NCBI RefSeq assembly: GCF_009811795.1
Contig: NZ_BLJE01000001.1
Location: 1,178,001-1,242,000, forward strand
Length of the DNA: 64,000 nt
Origin: Litoreibacter roseus
GTDB taxonomy: Bacteria > Pseudomonadota > Alphaproteobacteria > Rhodobacterales > Rhodobacteraceae
Reading direction: 5' to 3'
In this document: piece by piece, positions 15,779 to 25,650 of the stretch
Layout of the letters: each line of letters begins with the position of its first letter
Numbering within the stretch: position 1 is the stretch's first letter
Translations under genes and position numbers: made by a program
Notes under the pieces: model-generated
Told to the model about the DNA's origin: nothing
What the model saw: the letters and a program-made list of their open reading frames with translations, nothing else
Databases searched by the model: none

Positions 15779-17014
15779 GTGACTGGCGAAGCGGACGAGT
15801 CCGGTGCGGCCCGCAATGTGGTGCTCTACCCATGGTTTCGCTTTTTCCAGAGCTTGGTTTTCTGGCAGGCGATCTGGTTTCTCTACTTCCAAAATGAACT
15901 TTCTGCCGCCGAGGCGGTGATGCTCTACGCAATTTATGACGTGGGAACCACGCTGCTTGAGGTTCCGTCGGGCTACATGTCGGACAGGCTCGGGCGTCGG
16001 TTTACTCTGATATCGGCAGCGATTGCTGGAACGGCCGGAACAGCGCTTTTCGCCGCCGGGGACAGTTTTGCTGTCTTTGCGCTCGCACAAATTCTGGTTG
16101 GGACAGCCGCGGCTTTCGCGTCCGGAACTGACAGTGCCATGCTGTACGAGTCCCTGAAGGCCGTTGGACGGGATGATGAAATTGAACGTCAGGAATTGAA
16201 AGCGTGGCGTTTCTCTTTCACGGCGCTTGCAATCTCCGCCGTGACCGGTGGCCTTATGGCGCTGCACAGCTATACGCTTCCCTTTATCGCGGGCACTTTT
16301 TCGTTCGTTGGCGTTCTTGTGGTCACGCTTGCCTTCCGAGAGCCGCCACCTGTAAGCGACGGCTCTGACGCTCATACGGCTTCCGCTGCTTTGAAGTCGC
16401 TGAAGGTCGCGCTGACGAAACCGGCGCTTGTCTGGCTCTTTGCCCTCAGTGTGGTGATGTATGTGTTCAGCCACGTCCCGTTTGTGTTTGGGCAGCCCTA
16501 TATCCTTGAGGCTTTGAAGGACACCGGGATCGAAGCGCAGGCGCCGTCGGTCAGTGGCGTCGTCACGGCGTTGATGATGTTGTTGTCAGTCACCACGTCT
16601 CTGTTTGCGTTGAAGCTGCGGGAGCGTATGGGATTGCCCGCCATCCTGCTTTTGGCGTTCGGGCTTCAGATCGGATTATCTGCAGTCCTTGCGCTTAGCA
16701 GTCAGGCGATTGTCATTGCCTTCCTTCTCGTGCGGATGGTCCCGGATTCGCTGTCGCGACCCTTTATCCTCGCACGTATCCAACCACTTCTGGCAAGCAA
16801 CAGCCGCGCCACTTACATGTCACTTCAAAGCCTCTGCGGTCGTGTGGTTTTTGCCGGAAGCCTGTTCTGGGCCTCCCGTTCTGCATCAGACAGCGGCGCG
16901 ATGGAGCACAACGAAATCCAAAGCGTGTTGGGCTGGTACGTGGCCTTGGGCGTGATCGTTTGGGGCGCGCTGGCGCTCGCTGCAATACGGACAAAAATTG
17001 ACCATTCCCCGTAA
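15779..17014 (+). CDS. MFS transporter, 12-TM type
   Basis: A 411-residue inner-membrane major facilitator protein with about twelve hydrophobic segments. The loop 2-3 signature is GYMSDRLGRRFTLI (about 65-78), typical of MFS. The start is a GTG at 15779; no good ribosome site or ATG is in frame, so the start is uncertain. No substrate can be inferred. It lies alone between a terminator and the long rne leader, on the same strand. Confidence 0.85.
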   Translation: MTGEADESGAARNVVLYPWFRFFQSLVFWQAIWFLYFQNELSAAEAVMLYAIYDVGTTLLEVPSGYMSDRLGRRFTLISAAIAGTAGTALFAAGDSFAVFALAQILVGTAAAFASGTDSAMLYESLKAVGRDDEIERQELKAWRFSFTALAISAVTGGLMALHSYTLPFIAGTFSFVGVLVVTLAFREPPPVSDGSDAHTASAALKSLKVALTKPALVWLFALSVVMYVFSHVPFVFGQPYILEALKDTGIEAQAPSVSGVVTALMMLLSVTTSLFALKLRERMGLPAILLLAFGLQIGLSAVLALSSQAIVIAFLLVRMVPDSLSRPFILARIQPLLASNSRATYMSLQSLCGRVVFAGSLFWASRSASDSGAMEHNEIQSVLGWYVALGVIVWGALALAAIRTKIDHSP

Positions 17015-17482
17015 GTTAACGCACGATCGGGGTGCGCACGATTGCCGTTGCTGCAGCGCGGCGACCATTGACCTTGTGTTCGCGCGCAAAAGGTCTCATT
17101 AAAGCATGACATGCCGTCGTGTTCGACGCGACACGGCATGGTGACAGTTTCACTGCGATCCTGCCCGAAGGACAAAACGGGCCGTTTGATCGCAGGATTA
17201 TCGGCCAAAGCTATGGGATTATCCCAAGCGGCGGTCACCCGCTCGGCGCATGTCGCGCCGTGACATTTCTGAATTGGTCGGAGCCCTACGGTTTGGGGCA
17301 TCATCGACCGGAGACAAGAACGCGATGAGACGCGAGGCAGATACAGGCAGTGTGTGGATCGGGGCGAATGTTCCGACACACCTAACGGCCATCTGCGCGT
17401 CCGAGCTCGCCCAAACAAGTCACCTTCCACGATCGATTGGCCCCCCTGGGGTCATGAAGCGTGCCCGGTGCAAACGGATTAC
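17015..17482 (+). promoter_or_regulatory. Long structured leader of rne (468 bases without a gene)
   Basis: No convincing gene lies here. Three clear hairpins are visible. One is at about 17111-17140: ATGCC/GGCAT, then GTCG/CGAC with a small bulge. A second is at 17153-17195: CTGCGATC (17153-17160) pairs with GATCGCAG (17188-17195), and inside it GCCCG (17163-17167) pairs with CGGGC (17178-17182). A third is at 17234-17264: GTCAC with GTGAC outside and GGCGC with GCGCC inside. In E. coli the rne leader is about 360 bases, folds into hairpins and lets RNase E cut its own mRNA; a like role here is an inference. The rne promoter should lie in the first part of this stretch. Confidence 0.6.
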
Positions 17483-20329
17483 ATGGCTAAGAAAATGCTT
17501 ATCGACGCCACCCACGCGGAAGAGACCCGCGTTGTTGTGGCAGACGGAAACAAGGTTGAGGAGTTCGACTTTGAGTCCGAGAACAAACGCCAGCTTGCTG
17601 GCAACATCTACCTCGCAAAAGTAACACGGGTTGAGCCGTCGCTTCAGGCGGCGTTTGTGGACTATGGCGGAAACCGGCACGGGTTTCTGGCCTATTCCGA
17701 AATTCATCCGGACTACTACCAGATTCCCGTCGCGGATCGGGAAGCCCTGATCGCCGAAGAGCTTGAATATGCACGGCAGCAGGATGAGGAAGACGAACAA
17801 CCGAAAAAACCACGCCGTCGGTCGAGGTCGCGGTCTAAGGCGGCTGAAACCAAGTCAGATGACGCCGTCGTCACCGAGGAACTGTCCGCAGAGGACGCCG
17901 ACGCAAAGATGCGCACGGCCGCTGTCATCGACGCGATCCCCGGAATGGACGTGGTCGATCTGGAAGTAACAGGCGCCGAAAACGAAGCAGCCTTCGCCGA
18001 CAGCGCCGCGGCTGTTGTGTCAGCGCCCTCGGCGACGGATGATGAGACATCTGAAGACAAGCCAGAGTCCGAGGCGACTTCAGAGGACGCCGAACAGAAT
18101 AACCAGCCTGCTGACGATGATGATGCATCAAGCGATGACACGTCTGACGATGATACCTCTGAGGCTGAAGAAGGCTCGCGCGATGATGTGGCGGAGCAGG
18201 ACAGCGGTATCGAGTCCGTTGCTCAGGAAGACGTCAGCGAGGAGATCCGTACGACCCGGAAGCCGCGTCCAAAGCGGTACAAGATACAAGAAGTCATCAA
18301 GGTTCGTCAGATCCTTCTGGTTCAGGTCGTCAAAGAAGAGCGTGGCAACAAGGGTGCGGCTCTCACTACCTATCTGTCGCTGGCCGGACGGTATTGCGTT
18401 CTGATGCCCAACACAGCGCGCGGCGGCGGGATTTCCCGCAAGATCACCAACGCGGCGGACCGCAAGAAGCTCAAGGAAATCGCCAACGAGATTGATGTGC
18501 CGCAAGGAGCGGGGCTGATTGTGCGCACCGCTGGCGCACGGCGCACCAAATCGGAGATCAAGCGTGATTACGAATATCTCCAGCGCCAGTGGGAACAGGT
18601 CCGCGAACTGACCCTGAAATCCATCGCGCCTGCGCCGATCTATGAGGAAGGCGATCTGGTCAAGCGGTCGATCCGGGATCTCTACAATCGCGAGATCGAC
18701 GAGGTGCTGATCGAGGGCGAAGCTGGCTACCGCGTTGCTAAAGACTTCATGAAAATGATCATGCCGTCCCACGCCAAGAAGGTGAAGCACTACGCTGACC
18801 CTATGCCGCTGTTCGCACGCTTTCAGGTCGAAAGCTACCTGTCCGGCATGTTCAATCCGACGGTTCAACTGAAGTCCGGCGGTTATATCGTGATCGGAAT
18901 TACCGAGGCGCTCGTGGCGGTGGACGTGAACTCGGGCCGGGCCACAAAAGAAGGCTCTATTGAGCAGACAGCACTGAACACGAACCTTGAGGCCGCGGAA
19001 GAAGTTGCACGCCAGATGCGTCTGCGCGACTTGGCCGGGCTTATCGTGATCGATTTCATCGACATGGAAGAGCGGCGTAACAACAACGCGGTGGAAAAAC
19101 GCCTCAAGGACAAGCTGAAAACCGACCGCGCCCGCATTCAGGTGGGCCGCATTTCCGGCTTCGGTCTGCTGGAAATGTCGCGCCAACGTCTGCGTCCCGG
19201 CATGTTGGAAGCCAGCACTCAGCCTTGCCCGTCCTGCCATGGCACAGGGCTTATCCGGTCTGATGACAGTCTTGCCCTGACCATTTTGCGTCAGTTGGAA
19301 GAAGAAGGCACGCGCAAGCGGTCCAAGGAAGTGCTGCTTAAAGCACCTGTCGCTGTCATCAACTACCTGATGAATTCGAAGCGCGAGCATATTGCGCAAA
19401 TCGAACAGCGCTACGGTTTGTCCGTCCGGTTGGAGGCGGACCCTCATAAGGTCAGCCCTGACTTCGAAATCGAGAAGTTCAAGACCGCCACCCGTATTCT
19501 GCCTGTACCTAGTGCAGAGGTCGTGTCGATGGATAGCATCGATATGTCCGACTTCGAGGACGAGGTTGAAGAGGACGTGGCCGAGGATGAAGCGCCAGCC
19601 GAGGAAGCCGAGGCTGACGACCAACCGCGCAAGCGGAAGCGTCGGCGCCGTCGTGGCGGGCGGGGACGGTCCAGAAATGGCGAAGGAAACCCAGACGCCA
19701 ATCAAAATGCGGATGGTGAGGGCAGCGCAGAGCAGCCCGCTGATGCAGTTGCCCAAGAGGCACCTGATGCGCCCGAGACAGAAGCAACGGATGCTGAAGC
19801 AGAGAAGCCCAAGCGCAGCAGATCGCGTACCCGGACGCGGAAGCCAAAAGCCGATGTAGACGTAGCACCGGAAGAGCAGGCGGAGGTCGCTCAAACCGCT
19901 GACGCTCAATCTGACGATGCTCAGGAAGTAGTGCCAGAAACGCCTGCCGAGGACGCGCCTGCCAAAGCGCCCCGCAAACGCCGGTCACGCGCCAAACCGA
20001 AAGCAGACGCCGCTGTGGACGTGGTTGCGGAGGCCGCCGAAGTGACAGAAGCCGCGCCAGAGGCTGAGGACGCGCCAAAGCCCAAGCGCCGCCGGACACG
20101 CGTCTCGAAGAAGGCAGTTGAAGAAGACGCGCCCGAAGCGGATGCCGAACCAACGGAAAAGCCTAAGCGCGCACCTAGAAAGAAGAAGGAAGCGGTCAAA
20201 GAGCCTGCCGAGGAAACCGCGGCTGAAGCGCCCGCAAAGGAACCCGAGGCTGTCGGGGCGGAACCTGCAGCGCCCGAAGAGGCTGGAAAGCCGAAACGGC
20301 GCGGATGGTGGTCCCTCGGGCGAGGCTGA
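17483..20329 (+). CDS. rne: Ribonuclease E with an acidic insertion in the S1 domain
   Basis: Main endoribonuclease of mRNA decay, 948 residues. The N-terminal start MAKKMLIDATHAEETRVVV opens the S1 domain, which is interrupted from about residue 95 to 265 by a basic then strongly acidic Ser/Asp/Glu-rich insertion. The catalytic DNase-I-like domain carries ALVAVDVNSGR and LIVIDFIDM, and the zinc-link is CPSCHGTG. From about 690 on the protein is disordered: Arg-rich (KRKRRRRRGGRGRS), then Ala/Pro/Glu/Lys repeats, ending KRRGWWSLGRG. Insertion and long tail are typical of alphaproteobacterial RNase E, where the tail binds decay partners. The ATG at 17483 has a weak ribosome site; a frame from 17354 is not family-like. 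Confidence 0.96.
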   Translation: MAKKMLIDATHAEETRVVVADGNKVEEFDFESENKRQLAGNIYLAKVTRVEPSLQAAFVDYGGNRHGFLAYSEIHPDYYQIPVADREALIAEELEYARQQDEEDEQPKKPRRRSRSRSKAAETKSDDAVVTEELSAEDADAKMRTAAVIDAIPGMDVVDLEVTGAENEAAFADSAAAVVSAPSATDDETSEDKPESEATSEDAEQNNQPADDDDASSDDTSDDDTSEAEEGSRDDVAEQDSGIESVAQEDVSEEIRTTRKPRPKRYKIQEVIKVRQILLVQVVKEERGNKGAALTTYLSLAGRYCVLMPNTARGGGISRKITNAADRKKLKEIANEIDVPQGAGLIVRTAGARRTKSEIKRDYEYLQRQWEQVRELTLKSIAPAPIYEEGDLVKRSIRDLYNREIDEVLIEGEAGYRVAKDFMKMIMPSHAKKVKHYADPMPLFARFQVESYLSGMFNPTVQLKSGGYIVIGITEALVAVDVNSGRATKEGSIEQTALNTNLEAAEEVARQMRLRDLAGLIVIDFIDMEERRNNNAVEKRLKDKLKTDRARIQVGRISGFGLLEMSRQRLRPGMLEASTQPCPSCHGTGLIRSDDSLALTILRQLEEEGTRKRSKEVLLKAPVAVINYLMNSKREHIAQIEQRYGLSVRLEADPHKVSPDFEIEKFKTATRILPVPSAEVVSMDSIDMSDFEDEVEEDVAEDEAPAEEAEADDQPRKRKRRRRRGGRGRSRNGEGNPDANQNADGEGSAEQPADAVAQEAPDAPETEATDAEAEKPKRSRSRTRTRKPKADVDVAPEEQAEVAQTADAQSDDAQEVVPETPAEDAPAKAPRKRRSRAKPKADAAVDVVAEAAEVTEAAPEAEDAPKPKRRRTRVSKKAVEEDAPEADAEPTEKPKRAPRKKKEAVKEPAEETAAEAPAKEPEAVGAEPAAPEEAGKPKRRGWWSLGRG

Positions 20330-20350
20330 TCTTGTCTATCTCTTAAATAG

Positions 20351-20376
20351 AAACGCCGGGCAAATTGCCCGGCGTT
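20351..20376. terminator. Bidirectional terminator between rne and the M48 protease gene
   Basis: Near-perfect palindrome AAACGCCGGGC (20351-20361) with GCCCGGCGTTT (20366-20376), with AAATT in the loop, and runs of A and T at its ends on either strand. It lies between convergent genes, 21 bases after the rne stop and 7 bases past the protease stop. Confidence 0.8.
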
Positions 20377-20383
20377 TGCGTAT

Positions 20384-21715
20384 TCAGCGCCGTCTGGTTT
20401 TTGCGGACTTGGCGGCGATCAGAACATCTTGTGCCCTCAACCAACCCGACGACCCACGGGGCAGGGCACCGGACGCCCGCTTGGCATGAAGCTCGGCGTC
20501 CTTGTAGCGACCGATGATGGCGTAGCGCTCTGCGGTCGCGACCGATGCCAACCCGTTTTGGCCGACCCGTGCGTGCGCCACGGCAAGGTCGCGCAACATG
20601 CCCGGGTCGCCGGAGTCGCGGGTTCGGGCTTTTTCCAACGTTGATAGGGCCGCGCGGTTTGCATCCGCGCTGTCTGCGGCTAGGTATGCACGGCCCAGCC
20701 CGCGCATGATCAGCGCTTCATTCGGAGCGAGGGCCAAAGCGTTGCGATAGGACTGGACGGCTGCACCGACGTTCCCGCTTTCCAGCAATACCTGTCCCCG
20801 TAACTCATGGTAAAATGGATCCCTAGGCCGCATTGCCAAAAGGCGCTCCAGTTCCGACAACGCCTTTTTGGGCTTCGGCGTTCTGTGATAGGCAATTGCG
20901 CGCCGCAGGATCGCGGTCTCGGAGTTACCTTTCGATTCCTTGCGGCGCAGCACATAATTGGCATTGCGCAGAAAACCTTTCAGTTTCGCGTCCATTCGGT
21001 TGAACCAGTAAACTGTCTCGGCGCTTGCTTCGCCCCCGGCGCTTCCCTGGCTTGCCGCAAAGCCTTTCACAGCCCGTAACCGATCACGGCTGAGCGGATG
21101 AGTTAGAGCATACGGATCCTGCCGTCCGGGCCGCAGTGCTTCCTGCCCTCGAAAAAGGTTCAGAACATCGGACATGGCATCCGGATCTAGACCTGCGCGT
21201 GCCATATACCTGAGCGCCGACTGATCCGCTGAGGCCTCCTCTGCACGGGTGTGGGAAAAGAATACCCGCTGCGCCGTGCTTGCTGTGCCTGCAGCAAGTC
21301 CACCGGCCGCCTGACCTTCGCCAGCCAAGGCCGCTGCGGCCGCGAGCGCAAGACCAATTGCGCCTTGCGTGCTCGCCGCTCTCAGATTGCTCGCCCGTAA
21401 CGTCAGGTGACCGTTTGCGATATGGGCAAATTCGTGGGCCAGCACTGCCTGCAGGGCCTCAGGACGGCTCAATTTCATGATTAGACCGGAATGCACGAAG
21501 ACATGCCTGCTGTCGGCGACAAATGCATTGAGCGACGGATCATTGATTACCAGGATACGGATTCGGTTCGATCCCATTCCAGCAGCCTGAAGGATAGGTT
21601 GCGCGATCTTGCGCAGCGCGTATTCAATCTCCGCATCACGGATCAGCGACGCCGCATAGGCGGGCACTGCGCAAAAGAGCATCAGGAAAAGAGAGAGCGT
21701 AAGCCGTTTCAGCAT
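20384..21715 (-). CDS. M48-family periplasmic metalloprotease with TPR repeats (BepA-like)
   Basis: A 443-residue exported protein. The signal peptide is MLKRLTLSLFLMLFCAVPAYA, which is why I start at 21715 and not at 21778. The zinc site is HEFAH within AVLAHEFAHIANGHL, with the third ligand Glu in RAEEASADQSAL. The C-terminal half (about 255-440) has TPR-like helices (AVQSYRNALALAPNEALIMRGLGRAYL). The architecture matches BepA/YfgC, which handles outer-membrane protein assembly and LptD in E. coli; the role here is inferred from that family. It converges on rne and is divergent from the aminotransferase gene. Confidence 0.9.
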   Translation of the reverse strand: MLKRLTLSLFLMLFCAVPAYAASLIRDAEIEYALRKIAQPILQAAGMGSNRIRILVINDPSLNAFVADSRHVFVHSGLIMKLSRPEALQAVLAHEFAHIANGHLTLRASNLRAASTQGAIGLALAAAAALAGEGQAAGGLAAGTASTAQRVFFSHTRAEEASADQSALRYMARAGLDPDAMSDVLNLFRGQEALRPGRQDPYALTHPLSRDRLRAVKGFAASQGSAGGEASAETVYWFNRMDAKLKGFLRNANYVLRRKESKGNSETAILRRAIAYHRTPKPKKALSELERLLAMRPRDPFYHELRGQVLLESGNVGAAVQSYRNALALAPNEALIMRGLGRAYLAADSADANRAALSTLEKARTRDSGDPGMLRDLAVAHARVGQNGLASVATAERYAIIGRYKDAELHAKRASGALPRGSSGWLRAQDVLIAAKSAKTRRR

Positions 21716-21807
21716 CAAGGGTGCCCCGGGGGTCGGGCGCCTGCCGTTGACGCAGCGGACGCGGACTGGTTCAAGCAAGGTCTTGGCACAAGTTTTGCGA
21801 GGAAGTC

Positions 21808-22947
21808 ATGCGAAGTTCAACCCGTGGTGCGGTCGATCCCTTCATCGTGATGGACGTGATGGAGGCCGCCCGTAGGGCGGAGGCGGGCGGGCGGAGTATT
21901 ATCCACATGGAAGTGGGGCAGCCTGGCACCCCCGCGCCGCAGGCCGCCCGCGATGCACTGAGCCGCGCAATGGCGGATGGCGCACTTGGCTATACGGTTG
22001 CCCTTGGTCTGCCGGAGTTGCGTGAGGGCATCGCGACGCTTTATCAGGATTGGTACGATGTTGACCTTGATCCCGGGCGTGTCGTTGTGACGGCCGGATC
22101 CTCCTCGGCCTTTCTTCTGGCGTTCACCGCGCTGTTTGATGCTGGCGAACGCGTTGGCGTGACGGAGCCGGGATATCCGTCCTATCGCCAGATCCTCCAT
22201 GCATTGAGCCTTGATCCGATTGGTATTCCGACCCACGCAGATGCGCGTCATGTCCCTGATATATCTTCAGAAAACCTGGATGGATTAATTGTGGCATCGC
22301 CAGCAAACCCAACGGGGACGATGCTGTCGCGCGAGGATCTGGGCCAGTTGATAGACATCTGTCACGCCCAAGGGACCGCCTTTATCTCGGATGAGATTTA
22401 CCACGGTGTACACTACGAGGCGCGCGCGGTCTCGGCCTTGGAATTGACCGATGACGTTTATGTCATCAATTCTTTCTCAAAGTATTTTTCCATGACGGGA
22501 TGGCGCCTTGGCTGGATGGTTGTGCCCCCCGATCACGTACGACGCATCGAACGACTTGCGCAAAACATGTTTATCTGTGCCCCCCATGCAGCTCAGGTCG
22601 CAGGTCTTGGTGCGTTGACTGCGCGAGATGAAACAGAATCCCTGCGCAAAGTTTATGCGGAAAATCGCCGTCTGATGCTCGAAGAGTTGCCGAAGGCAGG
22701 CTTTGATCAGATCGCACCGCCGGATGGGGCCTTCTACATCTATGCCGATGTGGCAGCACTCACCGATGACAGCCGCGCCTTCGCCGCTGAAATTCTGGAA
22801 AAAGCGGGTGTTGCGGTGACACCTGGGCTGGATTTCGACCCTATACGCGGGCATCAGACCATGCGCTTTTCCTATGCGCGCGGAACTGACGACATTCGCG
22901 AAGGGTTGAAGCGACTGACGGCCTTCATGGAAAGCCGCAAAAAGTGA
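21808..22947 (+). CDS. PLP-dependent aminotransferase, class I/II
   Basis: A 379-residue fold-type I aminotransferase of the cytosol. PLP lysine is K225 in NSFSKYFSMTGWRLGW; the PLP-phosphate region shows TAGSSSAF (96-103), the ring-stacking residue lies in EPGYPSYRQ, and SPANPTGTM holds the conserved Asn. The substrate arginine lies in the C-terminal MRFSYARG. It is close to aspartate/valine-pyruvate type enzymes, but substrates cannot be assigned. The ATG at 21808 follows GAGGAA at about four bases. It is separated from mrcA by 87 bases. Confidence 0.9.
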   Translation: MRSSTRGAVDPFIVMDVMEAARRAEAGGRSIIHMEVGQPGTPAPQAARDALSRAMADGALGYTVALGLPELREGIATLYQDWYDVDLDPGRVVVTAGSSSAFLLAFTALFDAGERVGVTEPGYPSYRQILHALSLDPIGIPTHADARHVPDISSENLDGLIVASPANPTGTMLSREDLGQLIDICHAQGTAFISDEIYHGVHYEARAVSALELTDDVYVINSFSKYFSMTGWRLGWMVVPPDHVRRIERLAQNMFICAPHAAQVAGLGALTARDETESLRKVYAENRRLMLEELPKAGFDQIAPPDGAFYIYADVAALTDDSRAFAAEILEKAGVAVTPGLDFDPIRGHQTMRFSYARGTDDIREGLKRLTAFMESRKK

Positions 22948-23034
22948 TCACACAGCGGCCCTATGACGCGTCAGCCCTTTTGACGTGAGAGCCCGGTGGC
23001 CATATAACGACCTTGAGCTGTAAAGAGATATAAA

Positions 23035-25560
23035 ATGATCCTGCGTCCTATACTCTCTCTCTTCGGGTCGATCTTCAGCACGCTGTGTATCGGTGTGTTT
23101 GGTGTGGCTGTGCTAATCGGTGCGATTTTCATCATGTACGGGCGAGATCTTCCGAACACTGACCAGCTTGCGCAATACTCTCCGCCGACGATCAGCCGGA
23201 TCTATTCCGGACAAGGTGATCTGATCGACGAATTCGCTCAGGAACGCCGCTTGTTCGCGCCTGCCGATGACATTCCCGATCTGGTCAAGCAGGCCTTCAT
23301 TTCTGCCGAAGACAAGAACTTCTACACGCACAAGGGCTATGACCCCGTCGGCATTCTGAAGGCCGGCATCGATGCGGCCCAAGGGGGTCGCGTGCGCGGT
23401 GCATCGACAATCACGCAGCAGGTCATGAAGAACTTCCTTCTGTCCGGCGACCGGTCTGCCGAGCGGAAGATCAAGGAGCTGATCCTTGCATCACGTATCG
23501 AGACGACGCTTAGCAAAGAAAAGATTCTTGAGCTTTACCTCAACGAGATTTTCTTGGGGCAGAACAGCTACGGTGTCGCGGCTGCTGCGCAGACTTATTT
23601 CAACAAGACCTTGGCCGATCTGACTGTCGAAGAAGCGGCTTACCTCGCTGTCCTCCCAAAGGCGCCGTCGAACTATCATCCCGTCCGTCACATGGAACGG
23701 GCCATAGATCGCAGGAATTTCGTGCTGCGCGAGATGTACGAGAACGGCTACATCGAAAACGAAGAATACCAGCGCGCTCGGCAGGCCGAATTGCAGACCG
23801 TGCAAAGCGGTCACTATGAGCCATTCAAAGGTCAGGTGCCGGACAGAGATTATTTCACAGATGAGATCCGCCGCCAGTTGTCACGCGATTTTGGTCAGGA
23901 TGAATTCTTCGGCGGCGGTCTTGCGATCCGAGCAACCGTTGACCCTGAACTGCAAGAGGCGGCTGCCGACAGCCTGCGCGAGGCGCTTGAAAGCTACGAC
24001 CGGGGTCGGGGTGTTTTCCACCGCGTTAGAACAACGGTCGATGCGGAAAAACTCAGCGACGACACGTGGCGCGAGGTACTGGACAACACGGTCTTCCCGC
24101 GGGACATCGCCGGGTGGAATGTTGCGGTTGTGCTTGGTTTTGAAGGCGACGATGCGCGGATCGGTGTGGAAGATGTCGACGGCGTCCAAATTCTGCCGGG
24201 CAGCGATGTCGCTTGGGCACGTCCCCGACAATCGGACGGCAAGCTCGGAAGCAAAGAAGCCAACGCGGACAATGTTCTGAACGTCGGTGACCTGATCCAT
24301 GTGGCCAGCACCGATGAGGGCGGGTGGTCTTTGCGTCAGGTGCCGGAAGTTCAGGGCGGGTTTATGGCAATGGACGTGAACACCGGCCGTGTTCTTGCGA
24401 TGCAAGGCGGGTTCTCGTACCAATCCTCCGTCTTTAATCGTGCGACACAGGCCGACCGTCAGCCGGGGTCTTCATTCAAACCGTTTGTTTACGCCGCAGC
24501 GCTGGACAGTGGGTTTTCCCCAAACACAGTAATCGTCGACGCCCCGATTGAGGTGAATACGCCGCAAGGGCTGTGGCGCCCGAAAAACTCGTCCAATAAA
24601 TTCTATGGCCCGGCTCCTGTGCGCACTGGTATCGTACGGTCGCGGAACCTGATGACGATCCGTCTTGCGCAAGAGATCGGTATGGACACCGTCGCTCAGT
24701 ATGCCGAGCGCTTCGGTGTCTACGATCGGATGACGCCGTTCCTGTCCAACGCGCTTGGCGCCCAGGAGACGACACTCTTCAAGATGGTGGCCGCCTACGC
24801 GATGTTTGCCAATGGCGGCGAGCGCGTGGAGCCGACCCTCGTAGACCGGGTTCAGGACCGCTGGGGGCGCACGATTTATCGTCATGACCAAAGGACCTGT
24901 GAAGACTGTCGCACAGCATCGCTTGATCCGAACCTGTCGCCGACCATCGTCGTGAACAGGGAACGTGTGATGGACGCGATCACAGCCTATCAGCTGACGT
25001 CTATGATGAAGGGCGTCGTGGAGCGGGGCACTGCGGCGCGTACGGTTAATCTTTCTGTGCCAACGGCTGGCAAAACGGGGACGACGAACGAGGCAAAGGA
25101 TGTCTGGTTCGTGGGCTTTACCTCCAACATCGTTGCGGGTTGCTATATTGGCTATGACCGCCCCCGCTCCCTCGGGGAGAAGGCTGGTGGCGGAGGAATG
25201 TGTGGCCCCGTCTTCGATCGCTTCATGAAAAAAGCCACGGCGAAGTACGGTGGCGGTGAGTTCCGCGTGCCACCCGGCGGCTATTTCGTAAAAATCGACC
25301 GCCATACTGGCGCGGTTCTGCCCTATGAGGCATCCGGCGACCACGTAGTGTCCGAATACTTCCGCGAAGGCGAAGAGCCTGCCTATGGGCTTGGGGCAAT
25401 TCTGGACGGGGGGTTCGCGATGGGATCGAATCTCAACCTCTTCTCACGCGGCGAAAGCGATTTGACGTCCGTGAAAGAGGTCACGACCTCGACGGGAAGA
25501 CGCGCCTACGTGCCGAAGAATTCCAATTTTGGAACGCTCAGCGCGGGCGGGCTCTACTAG
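23035..25560 (+). CDS. mrcA: Penicillin-binding protein 1A (bifunctional glycosyltransferase/transpeptidase)
   Basis: Class A PBP, 841 residues, anchored in the inner membrane with its catalytic part in the periplasm. TM segment at about 5-32. The glycosyltransferase domain (about 55-230) shows EDKNFYTHKG and GASTITQQVMKNFLL. The OB-like middle domain follows, then the transpeptidase domain with the SxxK serine in PGSSFKPFVYA, SRN in VRSRNLMT and KTGTTNEAKD. It polymerises and cross-links peptidoglycan. prfB follows on the same strand 90 bases later, a common neighbour in related genomes. Confidence 0.96.
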   Translation: MILRPILSLFGSIFSTLCIGVFGVAVLIGAIFIMYGRDLPNTDQLAQYSPPTISRIYSGQGDLIDEFAQERRLFAPADDIPDLVKQAFISAEDKNFYTHKGYDPVGILKAGIDAAQGGRVRGASTITQQVMKNFLLSGDRSAERKIKELILASRIETTLSKEKILELYLNEIFLGQNSYGVAAAAQTYFNKTLADLTVEEAAYLAVLPKAPSNYHPVRHMERAIDRRNFVLREMYENGYIENEEYQRARQAELQTVQSGHYEPFKGQVPDRDYFTDEIRRQLSRDFGQDEFFGGGLAIRATVDPELQEAAADSLREALESYDRGRGVFHRVRTTVDAEKLSDDTWREVLDNTVFPRDIAGWNVAVVLGFEGDDARIGVEDVDGVQILPGSDVAWARPRQSDGKLGSKEANADNVLNVGDLIHVASTDEGGWSLRQVPEVQGGFMAMDVNTGRVLAMQGGFSYQSSVFNRATQADRQPGSSFKPFVYAAALDSGFSPNTVIVDAPIEVNTPQGLWRPKNSSNKFYGPAPVRTGIVRSRNLMTIRLAQEIGMDTVAQYAERFGVYDRMTPFLSNALGAQETTLFKMVAAYAMFANGGERVEPTLVDRVQDRWGRTIYRHDQRTCEDCRTASLDPNLSPTIVVNRERVMDAITAYQLTSMMKGVVERGTAARTVNLSVPTAGKTGTTNEAKDVWFVGFTSNIVAGCYIGYDRPRSLGEKAGGGGMCGPVFDRFMKKATAKYGGGEFRVPPGGYFVKIDRHTGAVLPYEASGDHVVSEYFREGEEPAYGLGAILDGGFAMGSNLNLFSRGESDLTSVKEVTTSTGRRAYVPKNSNFGTLSAGGLY

Positions 25561-25650
25561 CATCCATATGTATCGTGCGATGCGTGGCTTGCGCCCGATT
25601 GGGTGCACCCGTATCTATGGAAAAACACTCCGAAACAGGACGGCATACCG

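Noticed and set aside
17119-17328. Small frames in the rne leader
   Set aside because: No ribosome site, no family match, and the stretch is better explained by paired hairpins.
18128-19909. 593-residue open frame antisense to rne
   Set aside because: It lies entirely opposite RNase E and shows no family motif; long antisense frames are common in GC-rich genes.
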